From assembly GCF_001642995.1 (NCBI RefSeq), contig NZ_LOHS01000031.1:1-55037 (forward strand): DNA of 55,037 bases, in the 5' to 3' direction. The position numbers and the translations under genes were made by a program. The notes under the pieces are model-generated. The model ran no database searches. It saw nothing but the letters and a program-made list of their open reading frames with translations, and was not told the origin of the DNA. Positions 32,701 to 40,342 of this stretch are shown in pieces (the first letter of the stretch is position 1; each line of letters starts with the position of its first letter). Source of the DNA: Streptomyces jeddahensis (GTDB lineage Bacteria > Actinomycetota > Actinomycetes > Streptomycetales > Streptomycetaceae).

Positions 32701-33759
32701 GTGGGCGGCAATGTGTCATCGTCCGTCTCCGGGCGTATCGAGGGCGGCAGCTCGACCCACCAACTCGTGCTGTACACGCGCGTGGCGCTCGCCGGCGGCG
32801 TGATGGCGCTGGCCTGCTGGGGCTGGTGGCGGCGGCGCGACGCCAAGTACCGCGAGCGGTCGCTGCTCGTGCTCGCCTTCGTGCCGTTCCTCGGCTTCGG
32901 CATGCAGTCGTACGGCGGCGAGATCGCGCTGCGCGTCTTCATGTTCGCCCTGCCGGGCGCGGCGCTGCTCGCCGGTCTGGCGCTGTTCCCGCGCGCGGGC
33001 ATCACCGCCGAGGAGCGGGATCGCGACCGCGTCAGCCTGGCGCCGCTGGCGTTCCTCATGGCGGGCCTGGTGCTGATGGGCGGCTTCCTGGTCGCCCGCT
33101 GGGGCAACGAGCCCTTCGAACGCATCAGGACGGGCGAGGTCGCGGCCATGGAGTGGGTGTACGCCCACGACGACCCGACCGTCCGCCTGCTGTGGCTGAG
33201 CAACGACACCCTCGAGAACGTCACGCCCGCCATGCCGTGGGGTTCCCGCGACATGGAGAAGGTGGAGTACGTCCCGACGCTCGCGCCGTCCGATCCGGTG
33301 CTGGTGTCCGGACTGGTGAAGTCGCTCAAGGACGCCGGCCCGAACTCGTATCTGATGATCAACGAGAGTCAGGTCGTCTATCTCCAGATGGACGCGGGCT
33401 ATTCGAACACCTGGGAGACACGGCTCATCCGCAACCTGGACCAGCGGCCTGAGCTGAAGAAGGTCTTCACCAACGACGACGCGACCGTCTACACGCTCAG
33501 CAAGGAGCCGGACGGCAAGCCGGCGAAGGCAGATCCGGGTCCGATCGGTCCGCAGGTGACCTGGACGCCGTGGTCGGTGGTGGGCGCGCTGGCGGCGGTG
33601 GCGCTGATCCTGCTGCTTGCCACCCGCGAGGTGATGCGGGTCGCTGCGGCGCCGAGCGTGCGGCAGCTACGCCGGCTGCAGAGCAGCTTCTGGTTCTCGC
33701 TGCCGCTCTTGGCGGTGCTGGTGGCCTCGCTGGTGCAGCGGTTCATGACGATGGCGTGA
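29725..33759 (+). CDS. polysaccharide flippase fused to a second large membrane domain
   Basis: 1344 residues from GTG. Residues about 40-445 form a Wzx/MATE-like flippase with about 12 helices (FRNAYALMLNTGISAVLGLGF at the start; GLTGAGVAEISSLAVIVAIA near the end). Residues about 446-672 are a disordered linker rich in Gly, Ser, Glu and Arg. Residues about 673-1344 are a second polytopic domain of at least ten helices ending VLVASLVQRFMTM, with long loops (WSWPGFFAAATFVAEACGV; GWVGQDYFSPQGFTYLL), resembling membrane glycosyltransferases or polymerases. An outside-facing domain with TVRLLWLSNDTLENVTP comes before the last helices. It probably couples export with polymerisation or sugar transfer. 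Shares 8 nt with the deacetylase gene. Confidence 0.85.
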   Translation: MSDTTTTAQVDSSATPPAEPQPTAGRRLRLPGRGKGSGGNPLFRNAYALMLNTGISAVLGLGFWLAAARYYSDDAVGQGSAAIAAMKLLAGLTAVTLTGALARFIPVAGRATGRLIFRTYAGSSVVVALAAAVFLLTLDFWGPSYGFLHGTVNGLGFIVAVVAWSLLTLQDGVLTGLRNALWVPVGNTVFSAVKLALLVAFAVAVPTTGVFVSWVAAIAASVVPLGWLVFRRLVPRHVKATKDHAQPPSLRELGRFLAGDYTGSLFSLAVVYLVPVIVASQVSSADNAYFYITATIGGTINLLAINMGASLTVEGSHDPAQLAANTRAALRRMARIMLPVAGVLFIGAPYVLRVFGEGYADAATPLLRLFAVGAVLRVVMETYFAVLRAQSRTSGLAYLQGLLCVLVLGLTLLLLPRMGLTGAGVAEISSLAVIVAIAAPKLYRIVGTAPAAPPAGASAAPDGDLADLGTADVALPHGEKTHHGPGWALRDSLESDTLALGVQLNLDHQERRPDIRPGPTWALRAPLALPGPRTEAHAEAALGHESGGGEEGVRPASGGAGSADEARPAGSSDSSESSKGSPPTASSESSRTEGSRTTEASEAPSSRADSGGGHAQLERDDRNGKGARRGHDVPGASPQRADVRGVSARAASVPGAAARGASVQEDAPRTGRHARVTPGLVILAMLLVSALGLYWVPASALDDRDLDRMGGLGLISVLPQTTLLGAALLVVVFASLLWANRQHRVLLLVTLLATVVSLHALPAVIETEPRFATAWQHLGFMDYIDRTGSAVPDLDARWSWPGFFAAATFVAEACGVTDMTEVIRWWPLTMQLLYLAPMFLLMRSMRAGWRAKWAGAWIFVLSGWVGQDYFSPQGFTYLLYLVFVAVLLVWFRAPRVLWTKRRPGELEVEPTNRRQRAVLLLVLIGLFAATVPAHQLTPFVMLGVLAVLVLVGRCELRGLPMLFAVLVAVWVGFLAEPYWSGHFEEMFGGIGGVGGNVSSSVSGRIEGGSSTHQLVLYTRVALAGGVMALACWGWWRRRDAKYRERSLLVLAFVPFLGFGMQSYGGEIALRVFMFALPGAALLAGLALFPRAGITAEERDRDRVSLAPLAFLMAGLVLMGGFLVARWGNEPFERIRTGEVAAMEWVYAHDDPTVRLLWLSNDTLENVTPAMPWGSRDMEKVEYVPTLAPSDPVLVSGLVKSLKDAGPNSYLMINESQVVYLQMDAGYSNTWETRLIRNLDQRPELKKVFTNDDATVYTLSKEPDGKPAKADPGPIGPQVTWTPWSVVGALAAVALILLLATREVMRVAAAPSVRQLRRLQSSFWFSLPLLAVLVASLVQRFMTMA

Positions 33760-33789
33760 GGCGTGGCGTGAGGTGCCTCAGGCAGAGGG

Positions 33790-33820
33790 GTGAGGTGGCT
33801 CAGCGCTTGAGCCACCTCAC
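33790..33820. terminator. bidirectional terminator hairpin overlapping a stop codon
   Basis: GTGAGGTGGCTCA (33790-33802) and TGAGCCACCTCAC (33808-33820) form a perfect 13-bp stem with a 5-nt loop between convergent genes. The right arm and loop are the last codons (VRWLK) and the left arm begins with the stop of the glycoside hydrolase gene. Confidence 0.7.
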
Positions 33821-35218
33821 CTCGTAGGCAGCCATCTTGAACTGCTTGCCGTCGACCTTCGTGCTGATCTGCCGGTCCAGGGTGTTCACCACGAGGACCG
33901 CCTGGTCGTCCGCGAGCACCCGCACATGGGGGACGTCGTCGGCGGCGACGGACACCTTCTCGTACGTCGTGCCGGGCGGGAACTCCTTGGCGAACCGGGA
34001 GAGCAGGCCGAGCATCGGCAGTGCGGTGCCTCCGTCGGACAGGTGGGTGGAGCGCCACAGGCAGCCGGGGCAGGTGGCGCCCCTCTTCTGCGGGTTCCAG
34101 TAGAAGGCGGAGGTGGCGCCGCCGCGGGCCATCGCGATCAGGCCGGAGGCGTGGACGGCGATCCGGTGCGGCTCGGACCAGCCGTCGCGCTCGTCATCGT
34201 CGTCGCCCGGCTCGACGTAGTACTCGGCCCACCACAGGGGCAGGTCGCCGGTCTGCTGCCGCACCCAGCGGCTGACGGCGGTCAGCTTGTCGGTGGCCTT
34301 GAACTCGTCCGGGACCAGCTCATCGTCGACGGTGTAGCTGGAGCCGTCGACGACGACGAAGTCGGCGCCCGCCTTGTTCTTGTTCCAGTAGGCGAAGGCG
34401 TCGAGGACGCGCTGGTCCAGGGCGCCCCAGTCGCCCGTGAGCGCGCTCGACGCGTTCTGCTGGCGTGGGTCGACGCTGTCCATGACCAGATAGGGGCCGC
34501 CGACCAGGATGTCCTCGTCGATCTTCTTGAGCTCTTCGTAGACGAGGTTGTAGAGCTCGGTGTAGCCCTCGTAGTCCCAGCGGCCCTCGGAGTCGTTCCA
34601 GAAGCCCTTGAACTCGTTCCAGACGATGAAGTGCCGCACGTCCGGGTAGCGCTTGGCGACGGTCGCGGCGAGCTTCGCGAAGTCCTTGTAGTGGGCGCGG
34701 TCGGGCGCGGTCTCGAGGGCCTGCTTGCTCCAGTCCGTGTTGTCGGCGCCGGGCTTGCCGCCCTTCATCCAGTCGGGGGCGCAGCAGAGGGTGACGACAG
34801 GGGTGCCGCCGGTGGCACGGATGAAGTCCAGCCGCCGGTCCATCTCGCCGAAGTCGTAACGCCCCTTGGTGGGCTCGGGGTTGCCCGCGCCCCAGCCCAT
34901 GATGTGCTGGATCTGCGGCATCGGCTGCCGGGAGAGCAGCTTCTGGGCGCGCTGAACCGCGGCCGCCTCGCCATGGTCGGCGCTGTACTGGGTGTGGGTG
35001 AAGCCCCAGCCCACCTCCGGCTCCGCCCTGCCGGACGGGACGGCGGGGGTGCCGTGCACCTTGTCGCCGTCGGGAGTGGTTCCGACGGTGCTGCCGCGGC
35101 TCTCGCCGGGCAGCGTGCTGATCAGCGTCACCACCAGTGCCAGAGCGACCGCACCGACGCCGAGCAGTGCGGTGAGCCGCCACCGCCGTGCCCCCGAATT
35201 CCACCCATGACGTCCCAT
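33800..35218 (-). CDS. secreted glycoside hydrolase, clan A beta-xylosidase-like (GH39 type)
   Basis: 472 residues with an N-terminal signal anchor (LTALLGVGAVALALVVTLIST, about 17-37). The body is a TIM-barrel glycosidase: GWGFTHTQYSADHG, IMGWGAGNPEPTKGRYDFGEMDRRLDF, acid/base Glu in FIVWNEFKGFWN, DFVVVDGSSY, and a nucleophile candidate Glu in PLWWAEYYVEPGDDDD. The ending is a beta domain. It converges on the flippase-fusion gene and probably trims or modifies the exopolysaccharide made by that cluster. The ribosome site before ATG 35218 is weak. Exact GH family is inferred from overall features. Confidence 0.82.
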   Translation of the reverse strand: MGRHGWNSGARRWRLTALLGVGAVALALVVTLISTLPGESRGSTVGTTPDGDKVHGTPAVPSGRAEPEVGWGFTHTQYSADHGEAAAVQRAQKLLSRQPMPQIQHIMGWGAGNPEPTKGRYDFGEMDRRLDFIRATGGTPVVTLCCAPDWMKGGKPGADNTDWSKQALETAPDRAHYKDFAKLAATVAKRYPDVRHFIVWNEFKGFWNDSEGRWDYEGYTELYNLVYEELKKIDEDILVGGPYLVMDSVDPRQQNASSALTGDWGALDQRVLDAFAYWNKNKAGADFVVVDGSSYTVDDELVPDEFKATDKLTAVSRWVRQQTGDLPLWWAEYYVEPGDDDDERDGWSEPHRIAVHASGLIAMARGGATSAFYWNPQKRGATCPGCLWRSTHLSDGGTALPMLGLLSRFAKEFPPGTTYEKVSVAADDVPHVRVLADDQAVLVVNTLDRQISTKVDGKQFKMAAYEVRWLKR

Positions 35219-35362
35219 CAGCGGCAAGGGTAACGGCGGGTGGGGGCGGTAGGACGGATTCCGGCACCACAGCTGTGTAACGGGGCGCGCCACGGAACGC
35301 AGGCGCAGGACGCACTGCGGAAACCGCGTGCACGGGACGCGTACGTGACGGATCATGGCGGC

Positions 35363-36472
35363 ATGTCTGCGAACCCACACGACGCTCTGCCGATCCGGCT
35401 CAACGTCGACGACAGCGACTCCCCGTGCGATGTCGTCGACGCGCTGTTCCTCGGCCGCTTCGCGACGGGCGAGCAGCCTTTCTCGCACAGCGTGAACATC
35501 GACCGGGTGCGCTCGGGTGTCACGCTGCTGCCGCCGGGCGCCACGGTGCTGCGCGGCGCCCGCGACGACGACCGCAGCGCGACGCTCGCCGAGGGCGACG
35601 GCTGGACGCTGCTGGTCTCCCGCTGGAACCGCGGCGCGGACGTCACCGTGACGGCGACCAGCGCGGACCTGGCGGAGAAGATCCTCAAGCAGGCCACGGA
35701 CGGCGCGCAGGACGAGCCGGAGCCGCAGCCGGACAACGTGACGATGGGCTTCTGGTATGTGTCGCCGCGGCGCGGCCCGCACCGCACGACCCGCCAGATC
35801 ACGGCCGGTACGTGGGAAGAGGTGCGGCCCAACTACACCGCGCCGGTGGCCGACGCCATGGATCGTCTGATGAAGACCACGCCGGAGGACATCGCGGGCC
35901 GGCTGCTCCTGCTGCACGGCCCGCCGGGCACCGGCAAGACGTCGGCGCTGCGCACGCTGGCGCGTTCGTGGCGCGACTGGTGCCAGGTGGACTGTGTCCT
36001 GGACCCCGAGCGTCTGTTCTCGGATGTCGGCTATTTGATGGACATCGCCATCGGCGAGGACGACGGCACGGCGAAGGGCCGCTGGCGGCTGCTGCTCCTC
36101 GAGGACTGCGACGAACTGATCCGCGGCGAGGCCAAGCACACGGCCGGTCAGGCGCTGTCGCGTCTGCTCAACCTCACGGACGGGCTGCTCGGCCAGGGCC
36201 GCAACGTCCTCGTCGGCGTCACCACCAACGAGGACCTGGAGCGGCTCCACCCGGCGGTCGTCCGCCCCGGCCGCTGCCTGGCCCGCATCGAGGTCGGCCC
36301 CCTGACCCGCCCCGAGGCGGTCAGCTGGCTCGGCCCGGAGGCCCCGGACCTGGAATCGAGCCTGGGCCGCGACGGCGCGACGCTCGCGGAGCTCTACGCA
36401 CTGCGGCGTGGCACGACACCGGCGTCGGTGCCGGACCAGCGTGCCGGTGCGGATGCGGGGTTGTACCTGTAG
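35363..36472 (+). CDS. AAA-family ATPase with DUF5925-type N-terminal domain
   Basis: 369 residues. The N-terminal half (LPIRLNVDDSDSPCDVVDAL; RWNRGADVTVTATSADLAEKIL) is the DUF5925-like part; the AAA module follows with Walker A LLLHGPPGTGKTSALRTL (about residue 188), Walker B LLLLEDCDELI, sensor 1 in VGVTTNEDLERLHPAV, and an arginine-finger-type RPGRCLARIEV. It ends in a short variable tail. It stands alone between convergent and divergent genes. Function unknown; the closest well-known relatives remodel protein complexes. ATG 35363 is chosen although the ribosome site is weak; GTG 35345 is an alternative. Confidence 0.88.
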   Translation: MSANPHDALPIRLNVDDSDSPCDVVDALFLGRFATGEQPFSHSVNIDRVRSGVTLLPPGATVLRGARDDDRSATLAEGDGWTLLVSRWNRGADVTVTATSADLAEKILKQATDGAQDEPEPQPDNVTMGFWYVSPRRGPHRTTRQITAGTWEEVRPNYTAPVADAMDRLMKTTPEDIAGRLLLLHGPPGTGKTSALRTLARSWRDWCQVDCVLDPERLFSDVGYLMDIAIGEDDGTAKGRWRLLLLEDCDELIRGEAKHTAGQALSRLLNLTDGLLGQGRNVLVGVTTNEDLERLHPAVVRPGRCLARIEVGPLTRPEAVSWLGPEAPDLESSLGRDGATLAELYALRRGTTPASVPDQRAGADAGLYL

Positions 36473-36488
36473 CGCAAGGGGCCCAAAT

Positions 36489-36558
36489 CAGCCCGTCCGG
36501 CGTTTGAGGACGAGCCCGAAGGGCGATTTCGGGGGGTCCAGGGGGCGAAGCCCCTGGA
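36489..36558. repeat. Streptomyces intergenic repeat with terminator-like hairpin
   Basis: Begins CAGCCCGTCCGGCGTTTGAG and continues GACGAG, then CCGAA-N7-TTCGG, then a perfect 8-bp stem TCCAGGGG-GCGAAG-CCCCTGGA (36537-36558). I recognise this block as a very common intergenic element in Streptomyces genomes (from memory). It sits between the convergent ATPase and GntR genes and probably ends both transcripts. Confidence 0.75.
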
Positions 36559-36561
36559 GGG

Positions 36562-36942
36562 TCACCCCGAGTCCCCGTAAGCCGCGCGCAGCGCATCCCG
36601 TACCGCGTCCAGTGCCGCGGCCTCCGTGAGGCCGAGGCGCTGGACGCGCTCGGCGTACGCCTGCGCGGCCACGGCCGCGCCCTTCGACGCGGCGTCCCCG
36701 GCTGCGGCGACGAACGTCCCGTGGCGGCCGCGTGTCTCGATCACTCCGTCCGACTCCAGCGCGCGGTACGCCTTCGCGACCGTGTTCGCGGCCAGCCCCA
36801 GGTCCTCCGCGAGTCCGCGTACGGTCGGCAGCTTGTAGCCCACGGGCAGCGACCCCGAGCGGGCCTGCTCGGAGATCTGGGCGCGCAGTTGCTCGTAGGG
36901 CGCGGTGTCGGCGCCGTGGTCGATGTCGATCTTCAAGGTCAC
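36562..36942 (-). CDS. GntR-family regulator, YtrA type
   Basis: 126 residues from GTG 36942 (start LKIDIDHGADTAPYEQLRAQ, as usual for the subfamily). The winged helix covers residues about 11-80: LPVGYKLPTVRGLAEDLGLAANTVAKAYRALESDGVIETRGRHG is split across wing and helix. A short C-terminal helical tail (AYAERVQRLGLTEAAAL) replaces a large ligand domain, the mark of YtrA-like regulators. It is divergent from the double GNAT gene, 70 nt apart, and may control it; YtrA regulators often control ABC exporters, but none is next to it here. Confidence 0.9.
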   Translation of the reverse strand: MTLKIDIDHGADTAPYEQLRAQISEQARSGSLPVGYKLPTVRGLAEDLGLAANTVAKAYRALESDGVIETRGRHGTFVAAAGDAASKGAAVAAQAYAERVQRLGLTEAAALDAVRDALRAAYGDSG

Positions 36943-37012
36943 GTGCCGATTGTCCCGCACGGCGCGGTAATTCGGAGGCGAGCACGGCGCCTCCCGCGTA
37001 GCGTGCGGCCTC

Positions 37013-37933
37013 ATGACTGTGATCGTCCGTGGCTTCCGTCCCGAAGACGCCGAAGGCTTCGCGCGGGTGCGGCGTGCCGCCCTGCCGTTCATGCTCTCCA
37101 CCGCCGAGTCCGTCGCCTTCGACGTGACGCACGCCCATCCGGACGCGCACTACCGGCCGCTGGTCGCCGAGGAGGACGGCCAGATCATCGGTACGGCGCA
37201 GCTGGGCGTCGCCCACGACAGTCCCGAGCCCGGGCAGGGGTACGCCAATGTGTATGTGCACCCGGAGCGGCTGCGCCGCGGCGCGGGTTCGCTGATCGTG
37301 CGTACGGCGGAGGAGTTCCTGGCCGGGCACGGCGTCACCACGCTCTACAGCTGGGTCCTGGACGCCCCCGGCAACCGCGCCTTCGCCGAGAAGCGCGGTT
37401 ACCGCGCGAGCCGGTCGGCCCACTTCCTCCGCCTGGACCTGGCGCAAGGCACTCTGCCCCCGCTCCAGCGGCCCCCGGCGGGCGTCGAGCTCCGCACCGC
37501 CGCGGACTTCGCGGACGACCCGCGCCCCCTGTTCGACCTGGACGCGGAGACGGTGCAGGACGAGCCCAGCGACATCGACACGGAGTTCACGGACTACGAG
37601 TACTGGCTGACCGAGACATGGGGCCATCCGCTGCTGGACCGCGAACTGACCACGGTTGCCGTGGTGGACGGCCGCCCGGTGGCGTTCAGCGTGGCCCGTA
37701 CGGACGGGACGTCCCGGTACGCGACCGGCATGACCGGAACCGCACGCGCCTACCGCGGCCGGGGCCTCGCCAAGCTCGCCAAGAACGACTCCCTCCACCG
37801 GGCCCGCGCGGCCGGCTACACGGAGGCCTTCACCGGCAACGACACCGAGAACGGCCCCATGCTGGCCATCAACAAGTGGTTCGGCTACGAGATCTGCGCG
37901 ACGGAGGTCCGGTATGTCCGCGAACTCGGCTGA
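37013..37933 (+). CDS. double GNAT-domain acetyltransferase
   Basis: 306 residues with two tandem GNAT folds. Domain 1 (about 1-145) has the acetyl-CoA region VYVHPERLRRGAGSLIVRTAEE; domain 2 (about 155-306) has GTARAYRGRGLAKLAKNDS and TGNDTENGPMLAINKWFGYE. The layout is that of mycothiol synthase (MshD), but I do not claim that role, because many Streptomyces paralogues exist. The stop overlaps the DUF402 gene by 20 nt, so the two are co-translated. Divergent from the GntR gene. Confidence 0.9.
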   Translation: MTVIVRGFRPEDAEGFARVRRAALPFMLSTAESVAFDVTHAHPDAHYRPLVAEEDGQIIGTAQLGVAHDSPEPGQGYANVYVHPERLRRGAGSLIVRTAEEFLAGHGVTTLYSWVLDAPGNRAFAEKRGYRASRSAHFLRLDLAQGTLPPLQRPPAGVELRTAADFADDPRPLFDLDAETVQDEPSDIDTEFTDYEYWLTETWGHPLLDRELTTVAVVDGRPVAFSVARTDGTSRYATGMTGTARAYRGRGLAKLAKNDSLHRARAAGYTEAFTGNDTENGPMLAINKWFGYEICATEVRYVRELG

Positions 37934-38420
37934 CCCCCAGGGCACCGTCGACGTGGTACTGCTCAAGTCGGGCCGCACCAAGATCCGTTACCCCGCCCGA
38001 CTCATCCACGACGACGGCGCCCGGATCACGGTCGAGGCCCCCTGGGCGGGCGGGGCCGTCCGCGACTTCGGCTTCGTGCGCTTCGAGCCGGGCGACGTCT
38101 TCACCGAGCACTACTGGCGCGATCGCTGGTACTCGGTCAAGGAGGTCCGGGCCGCGGACGGCACCCTCAAGGGCTGGTACTGCGACGTGACCCGCCCCGC
38201 CGTCCTTTCGGGCGCCGAGCTGGTCGTGGAGGACCTGGACCTCGACCTGTGGGTGTCCGGCGACGGCACGACGGTGCTCCGGCTGGACGAGGACGAGTTC
38301 GCCGCGAGCGGCCTGGCCGAGTCCGACCCGGCCGCCGCGGGCGCGGCCCGCCGGGCCCTGGACGAGCTCGAACGCCAGGCCCGCGGGGACGGCCTCGGCG
38401 GCCTGCTCAGGTCTCCTTGA
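37914..38420 (+). CDS. DUF402-domain protein (FomD-like)
   Basis: 168 residues. DUF402 pattern: DVFTEHYWRDRWYSVKEVRAADG, LKGWYCDVTRPA and the acidic stretch VVEDLDLDLWVSGDG followed by LRLDEDEFAASGL. Family members such as FomD and the FAU-1 C-terminal domain hydrolyse nucleoside phosphates or bind RNA with the conserved Asp and Glu as metal ligands. It overlaps the GNAT gene and converges on the methyltransferase-Nudix gene with 6 nt between. The substrate is unknown. Confidence 0.88.
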   Translation: MSANSADPQGTVDVVLLKSGRTKIRYPARLIHDDGARITVEAPWAGGAVRDFGFVRFEPGDVFTEHYWRDRWYSVKEVRAADGTLKGWYCDVTRPAVLSGAELVVEDLDLDLWVSGDGTTVLRLDEDEFAASGLAESDPAAAGAARRALDELERQARGDGLGGLLRSP

Positions 38421-38426
38421 GCACGA

Positions 38427-39578
38427 TCAGGCCTCGTTGAGCACCCGGGCCCGGACCGGACCCCCCGGGTCGTACGCGATGGCGTCGCCGTCCTCGTGCC
38501 AGTGCAGAACGAAGCGCTGCCCGGCCCGGTACGCCTCGAAGCCCGCCCTGCAGTACGCCACCATGTCGTCGGGGAGCTCGGACAGCCGATGCCAGCCGAT
38601 CCCTGAGCACTTGTCCGGCTCCCTGTTCACGGGCTCGCCGCCCGCCCCGTACTCCGCCTCGAAGAACCAGCCGATGCGCGGCTGCCCGCCCGGGCCGCGG
38701 TGCTGCATGACGAGTGCGACGCGCAGGTCGTCCGGCGCGAGGTCGAGGCCGATCTCCTCACGGGCCTCGCGGATCATGGCGGCGCGGACGTCCTCGCCGT
38801 CCTCGACGTGCCCTGACGGCCCGTTCAGCAGGCCGTCTCCGTACCCCGTACCGGCACGGCGCGCGAGCAGCACCTCGTCGCCACGGCGGAGGATCAGATG
38901 GACGTCGACGACCTCCGTGTGACGGGCGGCCGCCCGGGGTTCCGGGAAGGTCGCCACCATCGCGTACCGCTCGTCGTGCACCTCCCGCCCCCACAGGCGG
39001 GCATCGCCCGACAGGTGCTCGGTGTGCAGGCGAGCGGCCAGCGGCGTGAGCATCTCCACGAGGTGGCGGACGGGAATGCCGACCGGGGACGTCTCTCCCC
39101 ACACGCCCTCGACCAGGACGAGCCGGCCCCCTGGCCGCAGCAGCGCACACCACCGGCGCAGCGCCGCCTTCGGATCAGGCAGCGTCCACAGCACATGGCG
39201 GACCAGCACCACGTCGAACCGGCGGTCCCCTACCGGGGGCGCCGCCGCATCACCGACCAGGATCTCGACATCGCCTCCCGCGAACTGGGCCAGCTTGGCC
39301 CGGGCCAGCTCGGCCATGCGAGGCGACAGGTCGACCCCGGTGACCCGGTGCCCCTGCTCGGCGGCGAGGAGCGAGAGACTGCCGGTGCCGCACCCGACGT
39401 CCAGAATGTGAGATCTCCGGGAAGGAAGCCACTCTTTCATCCGCCTCGCCCAGGCGTCCCGCACGGCGGGGTCCCGCAGGCCGTGATCCGGATCGTCGTC
39501 AAAGGTGGCGGCCTCGGCATCCCAGTCGACGCCGACGTGCTCGATGTCGTCCTGGTCGGAATTCAGGTCGGAACTCAT
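38427..39578 (-). CDS. bifunctional SAM methyltransferase - Nudix hydrolase
   Basis: 383 residues. Residues about 1-215 are a class I methyltransferase (motif I ILDVGCGTGSLSLLAA; GVDLSPRMAELARAKL; motif IV DVVLVRHVLWTLPDP). Residues about 222-383 are a Nudix hydrolase with a perfect box, GHVEDGEDVRAAMIREAREE followed by IGL. The join is short and clean, so this is a true fusion rather than two merged frames. Fusions of this kind are known in actinomycetes from memory, but I know of no assigned substrate; a house-cleaning or modified-nucleotide role is inference. ATG 39578 has a weak GGGGAC ribosome site. It is divergent from a 45-codon gene. Confidence 0.92.
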   Translation of the reverse strand: MSSDLNSDQDDIEHVGVDWDAEAATFDDDPDHGLRDPAVRDAWARRMKEWLPSRRSHILDVGCGTGSLSLLAAEQGHRVTGVDLSPRMAELARAKLAQFAGGDVEILVGDAAAPPVGDRRFDVVLVRHVLWTLPDPKAALRRWCALLRPGGRLVLVEGVWGETSPVGIPVRHLVEMLTPLAARLHTEHLSGDARLWGREVHDERYAMVATFPEPRAAARHTEVVDVHLILRRGDEVLLARRAGTGYGDGLLNGPSGHVEDGEDVRAAMIREAREEIGLDLAPDDLRVALVMQHRGPGGQPRIGWFFEAEYGAGGEPVNREPDKCSGIGWHRLSELPDDMVAYCRAGFEAYRAGQRFVLHWHEDGDAIAYDPGGPVRARVLNEA

Positions 39579-39692
39579 GTCCCCGATCGTGACAGCCGCC
39601 ACTGACAATCCGGCCGCCGATGGGGCACCCTCCCTCAACAGGTCTACCTCCGCACCACTGCTGCGGAACCCGGTAGGCACAAGGAGGCAGCC

Positions 39693-39830
39693 ATGCGCCG
39701 TGTGACCGTGCAGAAGCCCCTGGGAAAGACGACCGACCGCCGCCGCGTGCGGGAAGAACCCGAAGACCGGCCCCGTGACCGCCCCGAGGTCCGCAAGGAC
39801 ATCCAGCGAACCTGGTGGCCGGACGGCTGA
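39693..39830 (+). CDS. 45-residue charged small protein
   Basis: ATG 39693 with a strong AAGGAGG ribosome site 5 nt upstream. The 45 residues begin MRRVTVQKPLGKTTDRRRV, continue with an Arg/Glu/Pro-rich middle (REEPEDRPRDRPEVRKD) and end IQRTWWPDG. It is very polar, with a terminal Trp pair; no membrane segment. No family recognised, but the ribosome site and codon use argue that it is real. Divergent from the methyltransferase-Nudix gene. Confidence 0.65.
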   Translation: MRRVTVQKPLGKTTDRRRVREEPEDRPRDRPEVRKDIQRTWWPDG

Positions 39831-39865
39831 CCGCGAGGGCCGGCCGAAAGGGCTGATCAAGGCGC

Positions 39866-40342
39866 TCAGGCCAGCCTCTTGCGGTAGTGAATGCGGTCGT
39901 ACGGCCCGTCGAGACGCCGCTCCACGACCTCGTATCCGTACCGCGGGTAGATCTTCTGGTTCTCCCACATCATGGCGTTGGTGTAGAGCCTGACCTCGGG
40001 CAGTCCGAGTGCACGCGCGCGTGCATCGACGAATGTCAGCAGGCGGCGGCCCACGCCCTGTCCGTGTGCGTCGGGGTGCACCGCGATGCTGTCCAGGAAC
40101 AGGTGGCCGTCCTCCGGGACGACGACCACGAGGCCCGTCACCGGATCGCCGGTGACGAACACCCGGCCCGCGGCGACGTTCGCCGCGTGATCAGCTTCCA
40201 TCGGCGCGGGTACGACCCCGATGCGCTCGATGTAGTGGCGATACGCCGCGTCCGTGACCGCCTTCACGGCGGTCACGTCGGCGGCGGTGGCCGGGCGGAT
40301 CCGCGCCGAGGCCGGGGCGGGCCGGGTGTAGTCGTCCGTCAT
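39866..40342 (-). CDS. GNAT acetyltransferase
   Basis: 158-residue single GNAT domain: [17 protein letters not shown] at the start, the conserved acetyl-CoA loop [20 protein letters not shown] (motif A), and [20 protein letters not shown] near the end. The start overlaps the tctA stop by ATGA, so it is the last gene of the tct operon. The acceptor is unknown. Its link to tricarboxylate uptake is only positional. Confidence 0.93.
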   Translation of the reverse strand: MTDDYTRPAPASARIRPATAADVTAVKAVTDAAYRHYIERIGVVPAPMEADHAANVAAGRVFVTGDPVTGLVVVVPEDGHLFLDSIAVHPDAHGQGVGRRLLTFVDARARALGLPEVRLYTNAMMWENQKIYPRYGYEVVERRLDGPYDRIHYRKRLA

